Shown here piece by piece: positions 1 to 5,028 of a DNA stretch of 5,028 bases. The translations under genes and the position numbers were made by a program. Source of the DNA: Sphingomonadales bacterium. Its GTDB lineage: Bacteria > Pseudomonadota > Alphaproteobacteria > Sphingomonadales > Sphingomonadaceae. The stretch is from positions 1 to 5,028 of the forward strand of contig JAGPVK010000256.1 of the NCBI GenBank assembly GCA_018067055.1, read 5' to 3'. Below the pieces are notes generated by a model that saw only the letters and a program-made list of their open reading frames with translations, made no database searches and was not told the origin of the DNA. The stretch's first letter is position 1. Every line of letters starts with the position of its first letter.

Positions 1-209
1 CGCTGATATTCCAGGCCCTCGGGAATATCCTCGCGATCCGCCCAGAGTCCGTAACCACGGTCAATCCAGCTCCGATCATCGGTGGCCTGGGCCAGAAAAA
101 GCCGTATCGCTTCGCGCAACAAGGAGGCGCGTGACCGTTTCTGACTGGCGCCGAGAGCGTCCAGCCTGTCAATGTCTTCATCGGGCAGATCAGCAAGAAT
201 TCTCGTCAT
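1..209 (-). CDS. RHH (CopG-like) antitoxin, 3' end beyond window edge
   Basis: The visible part is the first 69 residues, starting MTRILADLPDEDIDRLDALG; the end lies left of the window. The layout is that of a ribbon-helix-helix DNA-binding domain: a short strand (residues 2-9, TRILADLP), helix 1 (about 10-23) and helix 2 (about 27-41, RASLLREAIRLFLA). A tail with the pattern W..RGYGLW.DRE..P.GLEYQ (48-69) follows. From family knowledge, RHH proteins with this kind of tail are commonly antitoxins paired with a PIN-domain (VapC) toxin gene directly downstream, here expected off the left edge. The dimer would bind operator DNA through the N-terminal strand, and the tail would neutralise the toxin. 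ATG at 209 is the only in-frame start near the promoter; the two upstream ATGs inside the operator repeats are out of frame. No Shine-Dalgarno is seen. The RHH call is firm; the toxin partner is inferred. Confidence 0.85.
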   Translation of the reverse strand, partial: MTRILADLPDEDIDRLDALGASQKRSRASLLREAIRLFLAQATDDRSWIDRGYGLWADREDIPEGLEYQ

Positions 210-246
210 CTTGATATATTGATATCATGTAATGATATCATGTCAA
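210..246 (-). promoter_or_regulatory. Antitoxin promoter with repeated operator
   Basis: Read on the minus strand, a perfect TTGACA (246-241) is followed after 16 bases by TATCAA (224-219), a reasonable -35/-10 pair. Two direct copies of TGATATCATGT (plus strand 220-230 and 233-243, a 13-base period) fill the spacer and cover the -10. Each contains the palindrome TGATATCA, and a degenerate third copy, TGATATAT, lies at 212-219. RHH proteins typically bind such short repeated sites, so the antitoxin or toxin-antitoxin complex probably represses here. The -10 ends nine bases before the start codon, so transcription should begin about one to three bases before ATG, giving a leaderless message. 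Box assignment is by eye. Confidence 0.65.
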
Positions 247-359
247 CGATGATGTGAAAATCTATCGCAATAATCGGCTGATCGACGCCTGCTACTATTT
301 GTTTCCTTGTGAATATTAGGGAACCTGATTAGTCTTCTTGCTTCCAGCCGGTTTTGGAT

Positions 360-363
360 AGGG
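360..363 (+). promoter_or_regulatory. Probable ribosome binding site of the TPR gene
   Basis: AGGG lies six bases upstream of the ATG at 370 and supports that start. The rest of the 210-369 spacer holds the antitoxin promoter and a stretch (about 247-359) in which I see no convincing promoter, hairpin or small gene. Confidence 0.5.
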
Positions 364-369
364 CTTAAA

Positions 370-1107
370 ATGAAAGCAGATATTTGGATAATCGCCAGTG
401 CCTGCCTGGCAACGGCCACCCCTGCACTAGCGCAAAACGACCAAGCTGCCGATGATCGTGCCGCTATCATCGCGGCCTATGATGCGATCCAAAGCCAAAA
501 ATTTGATGTAGCGGTAAGCAAGGCGGACCTCGTTATCCAGAGTTTCGAAGACGGAAAGCAGAGTGACAGTGTTTACAGATGTGCGTCCGGGTCGGGTGAC
601 GTTGTCAGTACACTTCTCGGTGCTGCGCTAGGTGTCGACAAGGGCGGGGCTGATGAAGGAAAAACGACAACGGTTGCTGTTGCGGATGACATCTGCTCCG
701 CCTATTTTGTCAAAGGTTTTGCCTTGATCGATCTCGGCAAACGCGGCGAGGCATTGCCGAATCTTGAAATGGCGGTCGAGATGGATCCGGACAATCAACA
801 TTATCTCAACGAGCTTGCTGAATGGTACAAGGCGGAACGGGATTGGCAGAAATCCCTCGAAATCTTCACCAAGGCCAGCGAAACCAGCGATCTTGCAATT
901 GTGCTGATGGAAGACAAAAAACAGGCCACGGAAATTTCGAATGCCACGAGTTGCAGAGCCTATCGTGGCATCGCATTCAATCATGCAGAAATGCGCAATT
1001 GGGAAAAGGCGCGCTCAGCCATCGACAAATGTCTGAAGCTAATCCCGAATGACCCTCGCTCGCAGCAAGAACTGGAATATATCAAGGCTCAGTCGGGCGA
1101 AAAATAG
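370..1107 (+). CDS. Exported TPR-repeat protein of unknown function
   Basis: This encodes 245 residues. Residues 1-21 form a Sec signal peptide (MKADIWIIASACLATATPALA, cleavage after ALA before Gln22), so the mature protein is probably periplasmic. Three 34-residue tetratricopeptide units can be read: about 109-142 (ending AVEMDPDN), 143-176 (DWQKSLEIFTKA) and 195-228 (WEKARSAIDKCLKLIPND). A degenerate helical pair at 28-61 may be a fourth. Between the first pair and TPR1 is a Gly/Ser-rich, low-structure stretch (about 72-105). Four cysteines (71, 109, 195, 221) follow the signal peptide and could form disulfides in the periplasm. TPR domains bind other proteins; no catalytic domain is seen, so a scaffold or assembly role is only a guess. 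The start is supported by AGGG six bases upstream and the clean signal peptide. The gene is divergent from the antitoxin and convergent with the lipoprotein gene. Confidence 0.88.
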   Translation: MKADIWIIASACLATATPALAQNDQAADDRAAIIAAYDAIQSQKFDVAVSKADLVIQSFEDGKQSDSVYRCASGSGDVVSTLLGAALGVDKGGADEGKTTTVAVADDICSAYFVKGFALIDLGKRGEALPNLEMAVEMDPDNQHYLNELAEWYKAERDWQKSLEIFTKASETSDLAIVLMEDKKQATEISNATSCRAYRGIAFNHAEMRNWEKARSAIDKCLKLIPNDPRSQQELEYIKAQSGEK

Positions 1108-1120
1108 ATCCCTTGTCCGG

Positions 1121-1765
1121 CTATTCACCCGGAATGACAAAGGCCGCATCAGACTGATCGGCATATTCTGATGCCAGTTCATAATCGACCGGTGCCACAT
1201 CGGAATCCGAACAGATCAGGTCAGTGGCCAGTGCCTGCCCTTTCAGCACCATGATTCCGTCGGTTATTGCAGGATCATTGGGTTCGCCAGGGGTAAAATT
1301 GGTTCTGACAATCCGGCTGTAAACGACATAAGTCACATCCCCACGCGAGAAGCTAAGCTGAGCCTCGCCGCCACCGGAATATGGAGCAGAGGCAAAGGTC
1401 AGCCGGTCCTTGCCTCCCGCTTCCGGCCAGAGCAATTCCGGTGGCTGGCCGAGGATGCCAAAACGATATTGCGCCGTCTTGGCTCCCTCGCCGCTTTCGA
1501 TACCGCAGATCGATATGGTTTTCCGGCTTTTCAGCTGGCAGGAAAATATGACCGGCTCATTGGCGCTGCACCACCCGGTTGCAGCGGTCTTCTTGATCAC
1601 AGCGTGACTGGCCGCAGTCGCAGATGATGGAGTGGATACCGCTCCGCCGGCGACAGTATCAACCGAAGCTTCTGCCTGATCCGATGGTGCCTGTGCGCCA
1701 CAGCCAGCGATGAGGAGGCAGGTTGGCAGCGCAGCGGCCAGGCGGTGGGATTTGGTCTGGCTCAA
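1121..1765 (-). CDS. Lipoprotein of unknown function, coupled to glmU
   Basis: This encodes 214 residues from a TTG start at 1765. A short basic N-terminus (SQTKSHR) and hydrophobic core end in the lipobox LIAG-Cys22, so the protein should be lipidated at Cys22 and membrane anchored. A low-complexity Ala/Ser/Thr linker (about 30-60) leads to a globular domain with WC..NEPVIFSC at 65-76, ISIC at 84-87 and LIC at 183-185. The four cysteines (66, 76, 87, 185) could form two disulfides. A central segment with GGGEAQLSFSRGDVTYVVYS (about 131-151) looks beta-rich. I recognise no characterised family. The TTG is chosen because GGAG sits seven bases upstream, the frame overlaps the glmU stop as TTGA, and it yields a normal signal peptide. 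The longer frame from TTG 1822 would put 19 polar residues before it. It is the last gene of its unit and converges on the TPR gene. Confidence 0.8.
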   Translation of the reverse strand: MSQTKSHRLAAALPTCLLIAGCGAQAPSDQAEASVDTVAGGAVSTPSSATAASHAVIKKTAATGWCSANEPVIFSCQLKSRKTISICGIESGEGAKTAQYRFGILGQPPELLWPEAGGKDRLTFASAPYSGGGEAQLSFSRGDVTYVVYSRIVRTNFTPGEPNDPAITDGIMVLKGQALATDLICSDSDVAPVDYELASEYADQSDAAFVIPGE

Positions 1766-3120
1766 GATTTTGCTCCAGAGGCCTTTTTCTTCGCACTCGC
1801 CCGATTGAACCGGTCTGCCCAACCCACCTTGACCGTTTGATCCGGCCTGACCAGCGCCAGGTCACCGGCAGCCACATCCTTGGTAAGCGTCGCCCCTGCA
1901 CCGACAATTGCGCCGTCGCCTATTGTCACTGGCGCCACCAATGCGCTGTTGGAGCCGATAAACGCACCCTTGCCGATCACCGTCTTATATTTGAAATAGC
2001 CGTCATAATTGCAGGTGATTGTCCCTGCCCCGATATTTGCGCCCTCACCGACCTCGGTATCGCCGAGATAGGTCAGGTGATTGGCCTTGGCGCCCTTGCC
2101 GAGCGTGGTCTTTTTCATCTCGACAAAATTGCCGACCTTGGAACCTTCTTCCAGCACCGAACCGGGACGCAGCCGTGCGAAGGGACCGACCTTGGCATTG
2201 GCACCGATTTGCGCGCCTTCGATATGGCTATGGCCATAGATGATCGTGCCGCTGGCTATGGACACGCCCGGACCGAAGATCACGTTGGGTTCGATGACGA
2301 CATCAGCAGCAATTTTTGTATCGCTGGAGAACCAGACGGATTCCGGTGCAATCAACGACACGCCGTCTGCCATGGCCTGCGCGCGCCGGCGCTGTTGCCA
2401 TTCGCCTTCGACAGCCGCGAGTTCGGCGCGGCTGTTGACGCCTGCCACCTCGGCTGCATCGGCCACTTCGATGACGGCGCTTTTCTGGCCGGGCAACATC
2501 ACGATATCCGGCAGATAATATTCACCCGCTGCATTGTCATTGCTGATCTGGTCGAGCAATATGAACAGATCGGTCGAACGCGCAGCCATCAGACCGCTGT
2601 TGCACAGGTCAACCCCGCGCTCCGCATTGCTGGCGTCCTTATATTCGACCATTTTCTCGATTTCGCCCTGATCATCGGCGATGATCCGGCCATAAGCGCC
2701 TGCATCATCCGGGCGAAAGCCCAGCACGACCGCTCTTGGGTCGGACCCGTTGTTCAACCGGAAGATCATGTCGCGCATCGTGTCGGCGCTGACCATCGGA
2801 ACATCACCATAGAGGATCAGCACATCACCAGCGAAGCCTTTCAGCGCGTCATGCGCCTGGGCCACGGCATGACCGGTGCCGAGCTGGTCTTCCTGCACTG
2901 CAATCGCGACATTGCGACCTGCAACACTTGCCTCAATCTGCTCGCGCCGCGCGCCAACGACGATGACGGTTCGCTCGACGCCGATGGAATCAACGGTGTC
3001 GAGCAAATGGTGAAGCATCGGTTTGCCGGCAATCGGGTGCAGCACCTTGTGCATTTCCGATTTCATTCTTGTGCCTTGTCCGGCGGCCAATATAATTGCG
3101 GCTAGCGGGCGATCTGTCAT
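1762..3120 (-). CDS. glmU: Bifunctional UDP-GlcNAc pyrophosphorylase / GlcN-1-P acetyltransferase
   Basis: GlmU is cytoplasmic. It acetylates glucosamine-1-phosphate with acetyl-CoA, then transfers UMP from UTP to form UDP-GlcNAc for peptidoglycan and lipopolysaccharide. Its 452 residues match the usual length (E. coli 456). The N-terminal uridylyltransferase domain (about 1-230) shows LAAGQGTRM at 11-19 with Lys25, QLGTGHA at 79-85, YGDVP at 104-108 with metal-binding Asp106, NSG at 174-176 and GVN with Asn229. The C-terminal left-handed beta helix (about 255-440) has hexapeptide repeats and the acetyltransferase residues RLRPG (316-320), Lys336, NHLTYLGD with His348 and Tyr351, and NYDG (371-374). 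All key residues are present, so the enzyme should be active. The ATG at 3120 has GGAG seven bases upstream, which beats the upstream TTG at 3138. The stop overlaps the lipoprotein start. It is essential in most bacteria. Confidence 0.97.
   Translation of the reverse strand: MTDRPLAAIILAAGQGTRMKSEMHKVLHPIAGKPMLHHLLDTVDSIGVERTVIVVGARREQIEASVAGRNVAIAVQEDQLGTGHAVAQAHDALKGFAGDVLILYGDVPMVSADTMRDMIFRLNNGSDPRAVVLGFRPDDAGAYGRIIADDQGEIEKMVEYKDASNAERGVDLCNSGLMAARSTDLFILLDQISNDNAAGEYYLPDIVMLPGQKSAVIEVADAAEVAGVNSRAELAAVEGEWQQRRRAQAMADGVSLIAPESVWFSSDTKIAADVVIEPNVIFGPGVSIASGTIIYGHSHIEGAQIGANAKVGPFARLRPGSVLEEGSKVGNFVEMKKTTLGKGAKANHLTYLGDTEVGEGANIGAGTITCNYDGYFKYKTVIGKGAFIGSNSALVAPVTIGDGAIVGAGATLTKDVAAGDLALVRPDQTVKVGWADRFNRASAKKKASGAKS
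1773..1776 (-). promoter_or_regulatory. Shine-Dalgarno that fixes the lipoprotein TTG start
   Basis: GGAG on the minus strand lies within the last codons of glmU, seven bases before the TTG at 1765. Together with the TTGA overlap it supports translation of the lipoprotein by ribosomes finishing glmU. Confidence 0.65.
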
Positions 3121-3127
3121 CGGGTTA

Positions 3128-3131
3128 CTCC
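3128..3131 (-). promoter_or_regulatory. Shine-Dalgarno of glmU
   Basis: GGAG on the minus strand lies seven bases before ATG 3120. It falls inside the extended frame that begins at TTG 3138, which argues that the six extra codons are untranslated leader. Confidence 0.7.
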
Positions 3132-3202
3132 GGAGCAAGTTGGTCTATCGAGGCCCTGTAGCGGCCATTTGCAGCGGCTAATGCCATGCAAGCAGCGCTT
3201 AA

Positions 3203-3228
3203 GCCAGCCTGTTTATCTGGAAACTGGC
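3203..3228 (-). other. Weak hairpin between the nucleotidyltransferase gene and glmU
   Basis: Five bases after the nucleotidyltransferase stop, GCC-A-GTTT pairs with AAAC-A-GGC (3228-3221 with 3214-3207) around a six-base loop, with one A-A mismatch. A GCCAG/CTGGC pairing (3228-3224 with 3207-3203) is an alternative. No T-run follows, so it is not a typical intrinsic terminator; it might protect an mRNA end or attenuate read-through. The rest of the 112-base gap (3121-3232) shows no clear promoter for glmU, so read-through from upstream cannot be excluded. Confidence 0.25.
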
Positions 3229-3232
3229 AGCT

Positions 3233-4267
3233 TCATTTCACTGGCTTTCCGCCTTTGCGCCATTTGGTCCACAAATGCCGGGCCAGCATCAGCGGCGGCA
3301 TGCGCAGCCAATGGGAGCGGACATAAAAGGCAAGGCGGGTCCACGGTCGCGTCTGCCGTCCATAACCGTCGCGCGCCAGCAAACGCCGGACATAGAAATA
3401 GTCGGCAAACTCTGTTTGACCGGCAGCGAAACGGTAGACGGGTGTATCGTAAAGACGCGCTGCCAGACGCAACGCTCGCTGCAGTTCCTTGACCAGATCA
3501 TGGGTTTTTGCCCGGACTTTCAATTCCGTCCAGAATTCTTCATCGGCTTCAGAAAAGTGCCGGGCAAGCAGGTTGATATCCCACAGATTGCGCAATCCTC
3601 CGGCCAGGTCGCCATCAGCGAACATATGGGCTACGGAATGCAGCAGCATATCGGTCGGGGCCATGACGTGCAATCCATTGTCCAGGGCAATAGCGCTGTC
3701 CAATATCGCCTGGGCGTCCGGGGTCGGCCGGGCGGTCAGCGGCAGGGTCGTATGATGCACGTCGATCATCCGATCCCGTTCGCGGTGAATCAGCGGCGGC
3801 AGTTCATGCATATGGTCGCGGTAATATTGGTCATCATAGGGATCGGGCTTCACCCATTCCCATCCGGCTTCGAGCAAGGCGGACTCCACGACCGGCAAGT
3901 CATCCCGTGCGACCATGATATCAAGATCGCCGATGCTGCGACCAACGCCGGCAGAGAGGTCCGCCGCGACATAGGCGGTGCCTTTCATCAGCACGATTTT
4001 GCCCGGATAGTCAGCCAGGGCACGTCGCGCACAATCGGCTTCCCAGAGCGCCTGCTGGCGCGCGAGGTCATGGGCTCCAACGGCGTCCAACAGAACAGCC
4101 CTTACTCGATCCGGCACGCTTGCATCTGCAAGGCGGTGGGCAAGCGAACCAATCAGCGATTCCGCGCGCGCTATGCTGATCAATTCGGCCCACTGCCCGG
4201 AATCGAGAACGGCGACACTGGCCGGGTCCCGCAACGAGCGGACCAGCGGGCTGGCATCCCGCATCAT
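3233..4267 (-). CDS. Nucleotidyltransferase-fold protein (NTP_transf_5-like)
   Basis: This encodes 344 residues from ATG 4267. The core resembles the uncharacterised nucleotidyltransferase family often seen in biosynthetic and kinase-linked clusters. VLMKG (92-96) precedes the Pol-beta-type signature GRSIGDLDIMV (109-119), with acidic pair Asp114 and Asp116. IDVHH (168-172) gives Asp169, a plausible third metal-binding carboxylate. A helical half follows, with LLHSVAHMF at 208-216 and NLWDINLLARHF at 227-238. The C-terminus is basic and aromatic (about 306-344) and could contact membrane, nucleic acid or a partner. The acceptor and the transferred nucleotide are unknown. ATG 4267 is chosen because it forms an ATGA overlap with the kinase stop and has GGAG nine bases upstream; a GTG at 4282 would lie beyond that site. 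The overlap implies coupled synthesis and a shared role with the kinase. No signal peptide is seen. Confidence 0.82.
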   Translation of the reverse strand: MMRDASPLVRSLRDPASVAVLDSGQWAELISIARAESLIGSLAHRLADASVPDRVRAVLLDAVGAHDLARQQALWEADCARRALADYPGKIVLMKGTAYVAADLSAGVGRSIGDLDIMVARDDLPVVESALLEAGWEWVKPDPYDDQYYRDHMHELPPLIHRERDRMIDVHHTTLPLTARPTPDAQAILDSAIALDNGLHVMAPTDMLLHSVAHMFADGDLAGGLRNLWDINLLARHFSEADEEFWTELKVRAKTHDLVKELQRALRLAARLYDTPVYRFAAGQTEFADYFYVRRLLARDGYGRQTRPWTRLAFYVRSHWLRMPPLMLARHLWTKWRKGGKPVK

Positions 4268-5028
4268 GGCATCTCGCTCCACAGACTTTCGATCAATTCC
4301 TCGGCCTGATCGATCGACTGATAGTCCATGGCCCTGGCAGGGACCCGATCGACAAAGCCAGTCAGCGCATGAAAGCCGGGTTCTCCCAGCGCGACATAAT
4401 TGGTTGAAGCCTGGGTCAGGCGAACGAATATTTCCGATTGTCCCATTTCCCGCAACTCTGGCGCATAACCGAAGCGGGGAAAAAGCAGCAGCGCCGGTCT
4501 GGCGGGCTCGTCCATCCGGACTATCGAGGCCTTTGACGGCACAAGATGCCGGATATCGCCTTTCGGCGTAGCTTTCATTTCCGGGCCAAAGCGGCTGTCG
4601 GGAACAACTGTTTGCATCGCGGCTATCGCCTGATTTTTCAGACTGATCAGCCGGGGAAACGGAAATATCTCTCCGGTATCGAGGCTCAGCAAAGCAAATT
4701 CGTCACCCATGAAACGCCAGCCCCTTTCGGCGAGCATCGCGGACAAGGTCGATTTTCCCGAACCGGAAAGACCGGTCATGATCAGCGCCTTGCCGTCCTT
4801 TTCCACGCTGCTGGCGTGGAGCAGCAAATGCCGTCGCCAACCCAGTGCCATTTGCAGGTTCATCCCCATTTCGGCAGCCAGCAATCCCTGCGCGAGCGGC
4901 AGCGGTGCGGCATCCGGCAACCAGAAATCGCCGCCGATATGGACCGAGGGCCTAATATAGCGCCGCCACGGTTTTTCCGGTTCGAGACGGACGGTAAAAT
5001 CGACGCTGTTGTCGGTTGGCGACGGAAA
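4264..5028 (-). CDS. HprK-related kinase A-like protein, 5' end beyond window
   Basis: There are 254 in-frame codons before the TGA at 4264, and the frame stays open to the right edge, so the true start is outside. A TTG at 4920 is an internal Leu codon, not the start: the 36 residues before it (including VDFTVRLEPEKPWRRYIRPS) read as family-like sequence. In visible-fragment numbering, HASSVEKDGKALIMTGLSGS begins at 71. It leads into the Walker A loop GLSGSGKST (86-94; bases 4747-4773), then RGWRFMGDEFALL (102-114) with acidic Asp109 and Glu110 where HPr kinases carry their catalytic acidic motif. From family knowledge, such proteins share the fold of HPr serine kinase/phosphorylase but occur without an adjacent HPr. 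The substrate is unknown. It is first in the visible unit, coupled by ATGA to the nucleotidyltransferase. A PqqD-like small protein is often linked to this family and could be encoded just upstream. Confidence 0.85.
   Translation of the reverse strand, partial: FPSPTDNSVDFTVRLEPEKPWRRYIRPSVHIGGDFWLPDAAPLPLAQGLLAAEMGMNLQMALGWRRHLLLHASSVEKDGKALIMTGLSGSGKSTLSAMLAERGWRFMGDEFALLSLDTGEIFPFPRLISLKNQAIAAMQTVVPDSRFGPEMKATPKGDIRHLVPSKASIVRMDEPARPALLLFPRFGYAPELREMGQSEIFVRLTQASTNYVALGEPGFHALTGFVDRVPARAMDYQSIDQAEELIESLWSEMP
4277..4280 (-). promoter_or_regulatory. Shine-Dalgarno of the nucleotidyltransferase gene
   Basis: GGAG on the minus strand is within the last codons of the kinase gene, nine bases before ATG 4267. 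It overlaps the GTG 4282 frame, so the shorter ATG start is preferred. Confidence 0.6.

Noticed and set aside
243..470. A 75-codon minus-strand frame over the TPR gene start and upstream spacer
   Set aside because: It overlaps the TPR signal peptide region and the antitoxin promoter area, with low-complexity Ser/Arg/Ala content and no supporting start signal.
628..984. A 118-codon minus-strand frame inside the TPR gene
   Set aside because: It is a shadow of the plus-strand gene, which has a signal peptide and three TPR units; the shadow has no ribosome binding site or domain of its own that I can see.
1723..3105. A 460-codon open frame on the plus strand opposite glmU
   Set aside because: It is codon-aligned antisense to glmU. 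Stops in that frame would need TTA, CTA or TCA codons in glmU, which GC-rich genomes avoid. The protein is His/Cys/Ile-rich with no domain, while the minus strand has full GlmU motifs.
3207..3228. Hairpin as a Rho-independent terminator for the kinase unit
   Set aside because: The stem has a mismatch, is only moderately GC-rich and is followed by TGGCTTAAGC rather than a T-run. It is kept only as a weak structural feature.
3275..4309. A 344-codon open frame on the plus strand opposite the nucleotidyltransferase gene
   Set aside because: It has the same codon-aligned antisense relation and no recognisable domain. The minus strand carries the DLD motif and a coupled start.
4173..4571. A 132-codon plus-strand frame spanning the kinase-nucleotidyltransferase junction
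   Set aside because: It crosses two well-supported opposite-strand genes, has an Arg/Ser/Pro-rich composition typical of antisense shadow frames, and lacks motifs.

Overview
The window looks like chromosomal DNA from a Gram-negative alphaproteobacterium, most probably a sphingomonad. This rests on moderately high GC, the style of the periplasmic and lipoprotein signal peptides, and a GlmU of classic proteobacterial type next to an HprK-related kinase and a nucleotidyltransferase. The genus is not decidable from the sequence alone. Six protein-coding genes cover almost everything, and no RNA genes, insertion sequences or CRISPR arrays are visible.

Left end (1-369): a ribbon-helix-helix (RHH) antitoxin gene runs off the left edge on the minus strand. 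Its toxin, by analogy a VapC-type PIN protein, should lie just outside. Its promoter has a perfect TTGACA box, and two TGATATCATGT repeats sit in the spacer and overlap the -10 region. This fits autorepression, and the spacing predicts a nearly leaderless mRNA. Divergent from it, 370-1107 on the plus strand encodes an exported protein with about three TPR repeats.

Centre (1121-3120, minus strand): glmU, the bifunctional enzyme that makes UDP-GlcNAc, is followed by a small lipoprotein gene of unknown function. The lipoprotein start (TTG) overlaps the glmU stop (TGA) in a TTGA junction with a GGAG seven bases upstream, so the two are probably translationally coupled. The lipoprotein gene converges on the TPR gene with only 13 bases between the stop codons and no visible intrinsic terminator.

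Right end (3233-5028, minus strand): an HprK-related P-loop kinase enters from the right edge (5' end missing) and overlaps a nucleotidyltransferase-fold protein by ATGA. The pair forms one translation unit of the HprK-related kinase A type, whose biological role is not established. It is the most interesting part of the window. A 112-base gap separates it from glmU, so whether glmU is read from the same transcript is open.

Several of the longest apparent start positions (TTG at 1822, 3138 and 4920; GTG at 4282) are judged wrong from Shine-Dalgarno position, signal peptide logic or continuation of the frame. The corrected starts are given in the entries.
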